A model generated the notes under the pieces. It saw nothing but the letters and a program-made list of their open reading frames with translations. It made no database searches and was not told the origin of the DNA. From an uncultured Clostridium sp. (GTDB lineage Bacteria > Bacillota > Clostridia > TANB77 > CAG-508): DNA of 10,036 nt. Shown here in pieces: positions 1 to 7,098 of the stretch. The stretch is taken from positions 1-10,036 of the forward strand of contig USAE01000050.1 of NCBI GenBank assembly GCA_900552655.1. The letters are read 5' to 3'. Numbering within the stretch: position 1 is the stretch's first letter; the number at the start of each line of letters is the position of its first letter. Made by a program: the position numbers and the translations under genes.

Positions 1-2
1 TA

Positions 3-113
3 TTTGATATAATTAAAGAAGAATTAATTGAAATCAAAGATAAATTTGGTGATGAAAGAAAAACAAAAATTGTTGCAGCAGAAGGAGAAATTGATTTAGA
101 TGATTTAATTAAA
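3..113 (+). other. GyrA-like coding fragment joined in frame to the GH15 domain
   Basis: Codons 1 to about 36 read IIKEELIEIKDKFGDERKT followed by EGEIDLDDLI. This matches the conserved stretch of DNA gyrase subunit A (and ParC) at the end of the breakage-reunion region, where E. coli has a GD.RRTEI core followed by an INLEDLI core. In GyrA a VVTLTH-type strand should follow within a few residues; instead the frame passes into KEIDKIKAYD, the linker helix of a GH15 enzyme. The junction therefore lies around 105-122. Base composition is the same on both sides. No start codon is visible, so it is not an independent gene in this window. The resemblance is seen by eye from family knowledge, not by a search. 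Confidence 0.7.
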
Positions 114-1391
114 GAAATAGATAAAATAAAAGCATATGATACTTTAAAATTAATTACAGATACTAAAAACTATTGGAGAAGATATGTAAAAAAACATGAA
201 ACAATTAAAGTAAAATATGATGATGAATTATATAATGCTAAAATACAAAAGATTTTAAGAAGAACAATTTTATTATTTGCATTATTAGTTAATGAAGAAA
301 CTGGTGGAATAATTGCAGCATTAGAAGTAGATGAGGAAAAAGATTTATGCGGAAGATATGCATATTGTTGGCCAAGAGATGCTGTTACAATTTCACAAGC
401 ATTAGATATGGTTGGTATGTATAAAGATGCAGATAACTTTTATAATATTTTCTTGCGTAAAACGCAAAGTAAAAATGGAATGTGGGAACAACGTTTTTAT
501 ACAGATGGAAGGCTAGCACCATGTTGGGGATATCAAATAGACGAAACAGCAAGTGTAATAGTAGGGTTATACCAACATTTTAAAATTAAAGAATTTAGAC
601 TAAAAGAAAGAGATATAGACTTTTTAAAAGATAATTTAAATATGTGCGAAAATGCAATAGAATTTTTGAAAAATTATATAGATAATCTTTTAAATGATAA
701 GGGAATGGAAGAAAATTTACAAACTAAATACAGTTATTTAGATAGAAGCCAAATATATAAACATGTAAGCTATGATTTATGGGAAATGAATGAAGGTATA
801 CATTTATATTCCTTATCTGCAATATATGCAGCTTTTGATGCTATGGGAAAAATATATGCAGAATTACAAAAAAGTATTAAAAAATTTAAGATTCCAAAAG
901 AAACTGAAAAATTAGAAGAATATAAAGAAATAATAAAAAAATATATTTTAGAAAACTTGTATGATGAAAAGCAAAATATTTTAAAAAGAAATACAAAAGA
1001 TAGCAATATGGACATAAGTATAATGGGAGCAGTTACACCATTTAGAGTATTTGAACCAAATGATAAAATAATTCAAAATACAGTACAAAAAATTAATTTA
1101 ACCTTAAGAACATATACTGGTGGATATTTAAGGTTTGAAAATGATGGATACATTGGAGGTAAGAACCCATGGGTAATATCTACAATGTGGATGTACATAT
1201 ATTATAGGTTAATTGGAGCCAAAGCAAATTCCGAGGAATGTTTAAAATTTGTAATAGATACAGCAACACCTTTAGGCCTACTTGCAGAGCAAGTAGATAA
1301 TGAAGAAATGAAGTCTAAATGGGTAATTGGACTAGGATGGTCACATGCTATGTTTGTATTGGCATTAGGACTAGATGAATTAATAAAATAA
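3..1391 (+). CDS. Glycoside hydrolase family 15 (glucoamylase-type) protein, 5' partial, with a foreign GyrA-like N-terminal stretch
   Basis: The frame is open from the window edge to a TAA at 1389 (462 codons visible) with no ATG before 408, so the real start lies outside. From about codon 37 on it matches a GH15 (alpha/alpha)6-barrel: RYAYCWPRDA at residues 118-127 (the -1 subsite motif), then QRFYTDGRLAPCWGYQIDE, the DLWE motif with the presumed general acid Glu261, IGGKNPWVISTMW, and LAEQV with the presumed general base Glu429, ending in GLGWSHAMF. Both catalytic glutamates are therefore present. Family members hydrolyse alpha-glucosidic bonds of malto- or isomalto-oligosaccharides or trehalose; the substrate here cannot be told. 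No signal peptide is visible, but the true N-terminus is missing. Full bacterial homologues carry a beta-sandwich domain before the barrel; here that place is taken by a gyrase-like segment (residues 1 to about 36). Starting at the Met at 408 would remove the CWPRD motif, so it is rejected. The gene lies 21 bases before radA. Confidence 0.85.
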   Translation, partial: FDIIKEELIEIKDKFGDERKTKIVAAEGEIDLDDLIKEIDKIKAYDTLKLITDTKNYWRRYVKKHETIKVKYDDELYNAKIQKILRRTILLFALLVNEETGGIIAALEVDEEKDLCGRYAYCWPRDAVTISQALDMVGMYKDADNFYNIFLRKTQSKNGMWEQRFYTDGRLAPCWGYQIDETASVIVGLYQHFKIKEFRLKERDIDFLKDNLNMCENAIEFLKNYIDNLLNDKGMEENLQTKYSYLDRSQIYKHVSYDLWEMNEGIHLYSLSAIYAAFDAMGKIYAELQKSIKKFKIPKETEKLEEYKEIIKKYILENLYDEKQNILKRNTKDSNMDISIMGAVTPFRVFEPNDKIIQNTVQKINLTLRTYTGGYLRFENDGYIGGKNPWVISTMWMYIYYRLIGAKANSEECLKFVIDTATPLGLLAEQVDNEEMKSKWVIGLGWSHAMFVLALGLDELIK

Positions 1392-1401
1392 TTATATAAA
1401 A

Positions 1402-1407
1402 TAAGGA
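1402..1407 (+). promoter_or_regulatory. Ribosome binding site of radA
   Basis: TAAGGAG lies five to six bases before the ATG at 1413 and supports that start. No promoter-like sequence is seen in the 21 bases after the GH15 stop, so radA is probably co-transcribed with it. Confidence 0.65.
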
Positions 1408-1412
1408 GTGTT

Positions 1413-2771
1413 ATGAAGGCAAAAACAGTTTTTGTGTGTAATGAATGTGGATATGAATCTGCTAAATGGCTAGGAAAATGCCCAGCATGTAATTCATGGA
1501 ATACATTTTTTGAAGAAAAAATATCTGCAAAAGTAGAAAATGGAAAAAAGGCTAAAAAAATTCAAGAAGGACCAAAGCCATTAAATAGTTATGTTGGGCA
1601 AGATGCAAAAAGAACTTCTACAGGATATAAGGAGTTAGATACAGTTTTAGGTGGAGGATTAGTAAAAGGTTCTTTAGTTTTGGTAGGAGGAGAGCCGGGA
1701 ATAGGTAAATCTACTTTAATTTTGCAATTATGTGACAAAATAAAAGAAGAAGGAAAAGTTTTATATGTTTCTGGGGAAGAATCAGCAGAACAAATAAAAT
1801 TAAGAGCAGATAGACTAAATATAAAGAATGATGATATTTTGTTTTTAGGTGAAACAGATATAGATATTATAGACCAAAATATAGAAGAATTAGAACCAAA
1901 ACTAGTAATAATAGACTCTATGCAAACTATGTATTCAGAAGAGATTAGTTCTGCGCCAGGAAGTGTAAGCCAGGTAAGAGAAATAACAAGTAGAGTAATG
2001 AAAAGTTGCAAATCTAGAAAAATTACAACTATAATTATTGGTCATGTAACAAAAGATGGTAATATAGCAGGGCCAAGAGTTTTAGAGCATATGGTAGACA
2101 CGGTACTATACATAGAAGGAGAAAGATATTTTTCTTACAGAATGGTAAGGGGAGTTAAGAATAGATTTGGTTCTACAAATGAAATTGGAATGTTCGAAAT
2201 GCAAGAAAAAGGAATGGTAGAAATAACTAATCCATCATCAATATTAATTTCGGGAAGAGAAGACAACCCTTCTGGTTCCGTTGTTGTAGCAACGGTTGAA
2301 GGAACAAGACCTTTATTAGTAGAATTACAGGCTTTGGTAACACAAAGTGTATTTGGTCTTCCTAGAAGAACTGCAAATGGAATAGATTACAATAGATTAA
2401 CATTATTAGTTGCAGTAATGGAAAAGAAAGCAGGATTTATGCTAGGAAATCAAGATGTTTATCTAAATGTAGTAGGTGGTTTAAAAGTGAATGAACCAGC
2501 TTTAGATTTGGGAATAGTTTTAGCAACTGCTTCAAGTTTTAAAAATATAAGTATTCCTAAAGGAATAATCGCTTTAGGAGAAGTTGGATTAACAGGTGAA
2601 GTTAGAACAATTAACATGATGGAAAAAAGGCTTAAAGAGGCAGAAAGATTAGGTTTTAAAAAATGTATAATACCAGAAAATAACAAAAAACTATTGAAAG
2701 AATCATATAAATTGGATATAATTGGGGTGAAAAATATTAACGAAGCCATGAAAGAAATTGGATTAAGATAG
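1413..2771 (+). CDS. radA: DNA repair protein RadA (Sms)
   Basis: A 452-residue cytoplasmic ATPase of the RecA superfamily that helps branch migration and processing of recombination intermediates. All family parts are in order: a zinc finger with Cys9, Cys12, Cys23 and Cys26; Walker A GEPGIGKST at residues 93-101; Walker B LVIIDS at 164-169; the RadA-specific KNRFG motif at 249-253; and a Lon-protease-like C-terminal domain from about 270. Length is normal (B. subtilis RadA is about 458 residues). It starts at an ATG behind TAAGGAG and is followed after 35 bases by disA. Pairing of radA with disA is a well known Bacillota arrangement, and DisA and RadA interact functionally in B. subtilis, where RadA restrains DisA activity. 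No truncation or odd composition is seen. Confidence 0.96.
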   Translation: MKAKTVFVCNECGYESAKWLGKCPACNSWNTFFEEKISAKVENGKKAKKIQEGPKPLNSYVGQDAKRTSTGYKELDTVLGGGLVKGSLVLVGGEPGIGKSTLILQLCDKIKEEGKVLYVSGEESAEQIKLRADRLNIKNDDILFLGETDIDIIDQNIEELEPKLVIIDSMQTMYSEEISSAPGSVSQVREITSRVMKSCKSRKITTIIIGHVTKDGNIAGPRVLEHMVDTVLYIEGERYFSYRMVRGVKNRFGSTNEIGMFEMQEKGMVEITNPSSILISGREDNPSGSVVVATVEGTRPLLVELQALVTQSVFGLPRRTANGIDYNRLTLLVAVMEKKAGFMLGNQDVYLNVVGGLKVNEPALDLGIVLATASSFKNISIPKGIIALGEVGLTGEVRTINMMEKRLKEAERLGFKKCIIPENNKKLLKESYKLDIIGVKNINEAMKEIGLR

Positions 2772-2806
2772 TTAATAAGTTGGTTAGTAGAAAGGGTTGA
2801 TTACAA

Positions 2807-3883
2807 GTGAGAATCAGCAAAAAAGATGAAGTTACAGATATACTAAAGCTAATTTCACCTGGAACACCAATAAGAGAAGGACTAGATAATATTTTAAAAG
2901 CAAAAACAGGAGCGTTATTAGTATTTTCAGATTCTAAAGAAGTTTTAGATTTAGTAGATGGAGGATTCTTTATAGACGAAGAATATACATCTTCTAAACT
3001 TTATGAACTAGCTAAAATGGATGGTGCTATAGTATTAAGTACAGACCTAAAGAAAATTTTATATGCAAATGCACAGCTAATACCATCACCAGAAATTACC
3101 ACTAAAGAAACAGGTACTCGCCATAGAACTGCAGAAAGAACAGCTAAGCAAACAGGAGCATTAGTAATAAGTATTTCGCAAAGAAGAAATATAATAACAG
3201 TATTTAAAGGCAATTTAAGGTATACAATACAAGATTCATCAACAATATTAAACAGAACAAACCAGGCATTACAAACATTAGAAAAATATAAGAAAGTATT
3301 TGATACTAAGTTAAATGTTTTAAATGAATATGAGTTTAACGATATTGTTACTTTAGATAATGTAGTAAGCGCAATACAAAGAGCAGAAATGGTTATGAAA
3401 ATTGTAGACGAAGTACAAAGAGGAATTTCTGAATTAGGACAAGATGGTAGGCTTATAAGTATGCAATTAGAAGAATTAGTAGGTGGATTAGAAAGAGAAG
3501 AGCTTTTTATAATAAAAGATTATCTATGTAGAGAAACAAACAAAACAGAAGATGAGGCATTAGAAGAAATAATTAAATTGCCATATGAAGAACTTTTAAA
3601 AACATCTTCAATAGCAAGAGCATTAGGATATGATAATTTTGACAATTATGATGAAGTTGGAGTTTATACAAGAGGATATAGAATATTAAGTAAAATTCCT
3701 AGAGTACCTAATAATATAGTAGAAAACTTAGTAAAATCTTTTGACTCTTTCCAACATATTCTAGATGCAGATATTCCAGAACTTGATGAGGTAGAAGGAA
3801 TAGGAGAAGTAAGAGCTAAGACAATAAAACAATCTTTAAAAAGAATGCAAGAGCAATTTATTTTTGATAATGCTTTAATTTAA
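2807..3883 (+). CDS. disA: DNA integrity scanning protein DisA, diadenylate cyclase
   Basis: This 358-residue protein makes cyclic di-AMP from two ATP and scans DNA for branched structures, linking genome integrity to sporulation and cell-wall control. Seen in the sequence: the N-terminal DAC domain with DGA at residues 72-74 and the GTRHRTAE motif at 103-110 (both ATP-binding and catalytic), a helical spine in the middle, and a C-terminal helix-hairpin-helix DNA-binding domain around 326-350 (LDEVEGIGEVRAKTIK). The start is GTG at 2807: an in-frame TGA sits nine bases upstream, the next in-frame Met is residue 71 inside the DAC domain, and an AAAGGG ribosome site lies at 2791-2796. The protein then opens close to the B. 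subtilis DisA alignment before the SPGTP motif. It is 35 bases after radA and 15 before the cyclophilin gene, so probably in the same transcript. Confidence 0.96.
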   Translation: MRISKKDEVTDILKLISPGTPIREGLDNILKAKTGALLVFSDSKEVLDLVDGGFFIDEEYTSSKLYELAKMDGAIVLSTDLKKILYANAQLIPSPEITTKETGTRHRTAERTAKQTGALVISISQRRNIITVFKGNLRYTIQDSSTILNRTNQALQTLEKYKKVFDTKLNVLNEYEFNDIVTLDNVVSAIQRAEMVMKIVDEVQRGISELGQDGRLISMQLEELVGGLEREELFIIKDYLCRETNKTEDEALEEIIKLPYEELLKTSSIARALGYDNFDNYDEVGVYTRGYRILSKIPRVPNNIVENLVKSFDSFQHILDADIPELDEVEGIGEVRAKTIKQSLKRMQEQFIFDNALI

Positions 3884-3885
3884 TT

Positions 3886-3891
3886 AGGAGG
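3886..3891 (+). promoter_or_regulatory. Strong ribosome binding site of the cyclophilin gene
   Basis: A perfect AGGAGG begins two bases after the disA stop codon and lies seven bases before the ATG at 3899. This is a stronger site than that of disA upstream. Confidence 0.75.
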
Positions 3892-3898
3892 ATAACGA

Positions 3899-4666
3899 AT
3901 GAAAACAAAGAAAATAATTATGATTGTAGCAATTATATTAATAGTTGTGTTAACAGGTTTTGTAGGATATACAATATACCAAAAGGTAACATTTAAAAAA
4001 CAAAATCCAATAGTTACAATGGAAATAGAAGGAATTGGAACAATGAAGTTAGAATTATATCCAGACCAAGCACCAAATACTGTAGCTAATTTTATAACTT
4101 TAGCTAATAGAGGATTTTATGATGGTTTAACCTTCCATAGAATAGTAAAAGACTTTATGGTACAAGGTGGAGATAAAGATGGAACAGGTTCAGGCTCACC
4201 AACATTATCTGCAATAGAAGATGGTGCTTCAGAAACAGAAAACTATGCTATAAAAGGAGAATTCGTACAAAACGGATTTAATAAAAACACTATAAGACAT
4301 GAAAAAGGTGTAATATCAATGGCAAGATCAGACTACAGCCAAATGGGGTTATATGAAGAAGGATATAACTCAGCAGGGTCACAATTTTTTATAATGACAG
4401 GTGATAATGCAACATTAAACGGATATTATGCAGCATTTGGAAAAGTTATAGAAGGAATGGAAGTATTAGACAAATTAAACGAAACAGAAGTAACGACAGC
4501 AGATGAAACAGAAGGAGCAGAAGCAAGTAAGCCAGTTAATCCACCAGTAATAAAAAGTGTAAGAGTAGACACTTTTGGTGTAGATTACGGAAAACCAAAT
4601 ACAGTAAAACCATTTGACTATAATTCATATTTACAACAAATGTATAGTGGAATGAGTGGTATGTAA
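3899..4666 (+). CDS. Membrane-anchored cyclophilin-type peptidyl-prolyl cis-trans isomerase
   Basis: This 255-residue protein catalyses cis-trans isomerisation of X-Pro bonds. A short Lys-rich start and a hydrophobic helix at residues 6-26 form a signal anchor; no lipobox Cys is present, so it is probably a single-pass membrane protein with its catalytic domain outside the cell. The cyclophilin domain spans about 38-230: FHRIVKDFMVQGGD carries the catalytic Arg81 with Phe86 and Gln89, NSAGSQFFI carries Gln162 and Phe163, and AAFGKVIEGMEVL closes the barrel. The position of the cyclosporin-binding Trp of human CypA seems to be a Thr, not unusual for bacterial enzymes. An insertion of acidic and Ser/Thr-rich residues (about 93-135) and a C-terminal Pro/Tyr/Met-rich tail are extra to minimal cyclophilins. 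It could assist folding of exported proteins. It is the last gene of the radA-disA train, followed by terminators. Confidence 0.9.
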   Translation: MKTKKIIMIVAIILIVVLTGFVGYTIYQKVTFKKQNPIVTMEIEGIGTMKLELYPDQAPNTVANFITLANRGFYDGLTFHRIVKDFMVQGGDKDGTGSGSPTLSAIEDGASETENYAIKGEFVQNGFNKNTIRHEKGVISMARSDYSQMGLYEEGYNSAGSQFFIMTGDNATLNGYYAAFGKVIEGMEVLDKLNETEVTTADETEGAEASKPVNPPVIKSVRVDTFGVDYGKPNTVKPFDYNSYLQQMYSGMSGM

Positions 4667-4668
4667 CC

Positions 4669-4697
4669 GGGATTTTTGGGACGTACCTTAAAATCCC
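4669..4697 (+). terminator. Hairpin directly after the cyclophilin stop codon
   Basis: GGGATTTT (4669-4676) pairs perfectly with AAAATCCC (4690-4697); inside the 13-base loop a GG/CC pairing around a central ACGT may extend the stem. It starts two bases after the TAA. There is no U-run after it, so on its own it is more likely an RNA-stabilising 3' structure than an intrinsic terminator. Confidence 0.5.
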
Positions 4698-4704
4698 TAT
4701 TAAT

Positions 4705-4733
4705 AAAAAAAAGCACAGCAATGTGCTTTTTTT
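4705..4733 (+). terminator. Intrinsic terminator of the GH15-radA-disA-PPIase operon
   Basis: An A-run (4705-4712) and GCACA (4713-4717) pair with TGTGC (4722-4726) and seven T residues (4727-4733) across a GCAA loop, a stable GNRA tetraloop. Short GC core plus U-run is the classic factor-independent terminator form. Because both flanks are A/T runs it could also work on minus-strand transcripts. Confidence 0.88.
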
Positions 4734-4752
4734 ATATGCTAGAAAATTATAG

Positions 4753-4810
4753 CGAACCTTAGATTTTTTTATATTTACATTTGCTAAAAAAATCTTGGGT
4801 TCGATTTTTT
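4753..4810 (+). terminator. Long stem-loop with U-run upstream of the cysteine desulfurase gene
   Basis: A 19-base arm (4753-4771, beginning CGAACC) pairs with 4785-4803 (ending GGTTCG) with one G-U pair and one U-U mismatch around a 13-base loop. Six T residues follow at 4805-4810. The shape fits a rho-independent terminator on the plus strand. It lies only 20 bases after the previous terminator and 63 bases before the desulfurase ATG, so it is either a back-up terminator or, if a promoter lies upstream of it, a leader attenuator. No T-box or other known riboswitch core was recognised. Confidence 0.6.
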
Positions 4811-4832
4811 ATATAGTAGGAACAAGAATAAG

Positions 4833-4849
4833 TATAATATACATATAAT
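4833..4849 (+). promoter_or_regulatory. Possible -10 elements of the cysteine desulfurase promoter
   Basis: Two perfect TATAAT hexamers lie at 4833-4838 and 4844-4849, downstream of the terminator-like hairpin and before the ATG at 4874. Neither has a good TTGACA-like partner 16-18 bases upstream, and such AT-rich DNA yields this hexamer by chance. A promoter is expected here because transcription from upstream should stop at the preceding terminators. Confidence 0.4.
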
Positions 4850-4873
4850 ATTATATAAGAGAGGTAATGTTAT

Positions 4874-6019
4874 ATGAGTACAATATATTTTGACCATGCA
4901 GCAACTACTGCAGTTGCACCAGAAGTAAAAAAAGAAATGGATCCATATTTTTGTGAAAATTATGGAAATGCATCTTCATTATATGAACTAGGTTACAAAT
5001 CTAAAGAAGCAATAAATATAGCAAGAGGGAATGTGGCAAGAACAATAAAAGCTAATCCAAAAGAAATATATTTTACCTCTTGTGGAAGTGAAAGTGATAA
5101 TTTAGCAATAAAAGGAGTAGCAAGAGCTAATAGAAGAAAAGGCAACCACATAATTACAAGCAAAATAGAACATCCAGCAGTGTTAAATACCTGTAGGCAA
5201 TTAGAAAGAGAAGGTTTTATAGTAACTTACTTAAATGTAGATAGATATGGAAAAATAGACATAAATGAACTAAAAAGAAGTATCAATAACAGAACTATTT
5301 TAGTGTCTATAATGTTTGCTAATAATGAAGTTGGAACCATAGAGCCTATAAAAGAAATTGCAAATATTGTTCATAATTATAATGCAATATTTCATACAGA
5401 TGCAGTTCAAGCAATTGGAAATGTAGAAATAGATGTTAAAGATATGGGGATAGATTTATTGTCAATGTCTGCTCATAAGTTCTACGGGCCAAAAGGGGTA
5501 GGTGCTTTATATGTAAAAGACGGTATAAATTTTGTACCTTTGCAAAATGGTGGACATCAAGAAAATGATAAAAGAGCAGGAACTGAAAATGTAGCAGGTA
5601 TTGTTGGGCTTGGTAAAGCTATAGAAATAGCTAATTACCAAATGCAAGATAGAAACCAAAAAATACTAGAATTAAGAAATTATTTTATAGATGAAATAAA
5701 AAACAAAATTCCATATATAAAAATAAATGGTGATTTAGAAAATAGATTGCCAGGAAATATAAATATTTCATTTTTATATACTAAAGGAAAAGATATTGTA
5801 AAATTACTTGCAAAACATGATATATGTACTTCGAGTGGTTCTGCTTGTAGTAGTGGACTTCCACAGCCATCACATGTATTGCTTGCAATGGGGCTAAATG
5901 AAGACATTGCAAATAGTGCAGTAAGAATAACTTTAGGCAAAGAAAACACAAAAGAGGAAATAGATTATACAATAAGTATATTAAAGATAATTGTAGAAAA
6001 TCTTAGAACAGAAGCATAA
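4874..6019 (+). CDS. Cysteine desulfurase, NifS/IscS family (group I)
   Basis: A 381-residue cytosolic PLP enzyme that takes sulfur from L-cysteine as a persulfide, giving alanine, for Fe-S cluster assembly, thiolated tRNA or thiamine. Class V aminotransferase features are complete: YFDHAATT at 5-12, TSCGSESDN at 68-76, the PLP-stacking His100 in EHPAV, HTDAVQA at 174-180, the Schiff-base Lys202 in SAHKFYGPKG, and the catalytic Cys325 in SSGSACSSG on a long group I loop (residues 317-329). The start is supported by AAGAGAGG nine bases upstream. It stands alone: no iscU, iscR, nifU, thiI or mnmA is adjacent, and a terminator follows, so the product pathway cannot be assigned from context. The sequence is closer to clostridial NifS/IscS than to the SufS group. 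The symbol is left blank because IscS and NifS cannot be separated here. Confidence 0.93.
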   Translation: MSTIYFDHAATTAVAPEVKKEMDPYFCENYGNASSLYELGYKSKEAINIARGNVARTIKANPKEIYFTSCGSESDNLAIKGVARANRRKGNHIITSKIEHPAVLNTCRQLEREGFIVTYLNVDRYGKIDINELKRSINNRTILVSIMFANNEVGTIEPIKEIANIVHNYNAIFHTDAVQAIGNVEIDVKDMGIDLLSMSAHKFYGPKGVGALYVKDGINFVPLQNGGHQENDKRAGTENVAGIVGLGKAIEIANYQMQDRNQKILELRNYFIDEIKNKIPYIKINGDLENRLPGNINISFLYTKGKDIVKLLAKHDICTSSGSACSSGLPQPSHVLLAMGLNEDIANSAVRITLGKENTKEEIDYTISILKIIVENLRTEA

Positions 6020-6069
6020 AAGAAGGATTTATTAAAAGATTCATTCTTAAGAAATAGAAGATGTGCAAA

Positions 6070-6098
6070 AAAAGGTACAAATTTAATTTGTACCTTTT
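6070..6098. terminator. Bidirectional terminator between convergent genes
   Basis: AAAAGGTACAAA (6070-6081) pairs perfectly with TTTGTACCTTTT (6087-6098) around a five-base loop. The A-run at 6067-6073 gives seven U residues for minus-strand transcripts (end of the paraslipin operon), and the T-run at 6095-6098, followed by GATTTT, serves the desulfurase transcript. It sits between two converging genes, as expected. Confidence 0.85.
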
Positions 6099-6141
6099 GA
6101 TTTTGAATCCCTCAAACTAGATGGGGGAAGGTTATTCTATT

Positions 6142-7083
6142 TTAGTTATCTTTTAATTTTTTATCTACAATTTTTTTCTCGCCATCTTTTATAACTTCTG
6201 TAGCGGCACCTAAACCACTTAATGCTGCAGTTGCTTCGAAAGGAATAAATACTTTATTAGCATCACCTTTAGCAACTTCTTCAAGAGCTTCTAAAGATTT
6301 AATTTGAATAAGTTTTTCGTCTGGATCAGCTTTTTTAATTGCTTCATAAACCATTCTTACTTCTTCAGCTTTAGCTTCAGCAACTTTTCTAATTGCTTCG
6401 GCTTCACCGGCAGCTCTTCTTATTTGAGCTTCTTTGTCTGCTTCTGCTTCTAATATAGCAGCAGCTTTTTTACCTTCAGCAAGTGTAATAGCAGATTGTC
6501 TTTCACCTTCAGATTGTAGAATTAAAGCTCTTTTATTTCTTTCTGCGTTCATTTGTTTTTCCATTGCATCTCTAATATCATCTGGTGGGTTAATGTCTTT
6601 AATTTCTACTCTGTCTATTTTACAACCCCATTTATCAGTTGCATCATCTAATATAGATCTTAATTTTTGATTTATTAAATCTCTAGAACTAAATGTTTCA
6701 TCTAAAGACATTTTTCCTACGATATCACGAATTGTAGTGATTGCTAAATATTCAATACCTTTCTTTAAAGATTGAATTTCATAAACAGCTTTTGCAGGGT
6801 CTGTTATTTGATAGAATACAACAGTATCTATTGTAATTGTAACATTATCTTGTGTAATAACTCCTTGTGGTGGGATATCCATAGTTTGTTGTTTTAAACT
6901 AACAACACTACGAACATGGTCTACAAAAGGGAATATTACTGTAAGACCAGCATCTGCAACTTTATGAAATTTACCTAATCTTTCAATTATATAAACTTCA
7001 GATTGCTTAACTACTTTAATTGACTTATAAGCAATTATAGCAACAAAAACTATTAAAACTAATAAAAATATAATTCCTCCCAT
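6142..7083 (-). CDS. Paraslipin / stomatin-like SPFH-domain membrane protein (QmcA-like)
   Basis: This 313-residue protein has an N-terminal membrane helix (about residues 3-20), then a prohibitin/stomatin-type SPFH domain (about 22-190; the IIERLGKF and PGQ-like regions, QTMDIPPQGVITQDN, and DINPPDDIRDAMEKQMNAER are typical), then a long charged Ala/Glu/Lys-rich coiled coil (about 185-265) and a short C-terminal tail. Such proteins oligomerise in ordered membrane microdomains and modulate membrane proteases and other complexes; the exact role here is unknown. The gene lies 14 bases after nfeD in the same direction, with an AGAAGGAGA site (7090-7098) before its ATG. The NfeD/paraslipin pairing is a widespread conserved operon. 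E. coli QmcA (about 305 residues) is similar in length. The name qmcA would fit, but bacterial slipin naming is not uniform. Confidence 0.92.
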   Translation of the reverse strand: MGGIIFLLVLIVFVAIIAYKSIKVVKQSEVYIIERLGKFHKVADAGLTVIFPFVDHVRSVVSLKQQTMDIPPQGVITQDNVTITIDTVVFYQITDPAKAVYEIQSLKKGIEYLAITTIRDIVGKMSLDETFSSRDLINQKLRSILDDATDKWGCKIDRVEIKDINPPDDIRDAMEKQMNAERNKRALILQSEGERQSAITLAEGKKAAAILEAEADKEAQIRRAAGEAEAIRKVAEAKAEEVRMVYEAIKKADPDEKLIQIKSLEALEEVAKGDANKVFIPFEATAALSGLGAATEVIKDGEKKIVDKKLKDN

Positions 7084-7089
7084 TTTTGA

Positions 7090-7098
7090 TTCTCCTTC
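7090..7098 (-). promoter_or_regulatory. Ribosome binding site of the paraslipin gene, touching the nfeD stop
   Basis: On the minus strand AGAAGGAGA follows, and by one base overlaps, the nfeD TAG stop and lies six to seven bases before the paraslipin ATG. This arrangement favours translational coupling of the two genes. Confidence 0.65.

Noticed and set aside
1287..1352. Suspected loss of the GH15 general base because WSHA is followed by Met rather than Glu
   Set aside because: In GH15 the general base is the Glu of the SEQ/AEQ-type motif, which is present as LAEQV (residue 429). The WSHAMF ending is not a loss of catalytic residue.
408..1391. GH15 protein starting at the Met at 408
   Set aside because: The frame is open upstream, the GH15 motif RYAYCWPRDA lies before 408, and there is no ribosome site there. 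The ATG is internal.
1589..2011. Minus-strand open frame opposite radA
   Set aside because: It is a shadow of radA with no ribosome site and no recognisable product. The same holds for the other short frames opposite GH15, disA, the desulfurase and GH18.
2797..2806. TTG start for disA at 2797
   Set aside because: TTG at 2797 is out of frame with disA; the frame is limited by an in-frame TGA at 2798, leaving GTG at 2807.
4745..4873. T-box or SAM-type riboswitch before the desulfurase gene
   Set aside because: No T-box core (such as the AGGGTGGNACC sequence) or other known riboswitch signature is seen, only a terminator-shaped stem.
6434..6670. Plus-strand open frame opposite the paraslipin gene
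   Set aside because: Antisense to the conserved coiled-coil region; no ribosome site or known family.
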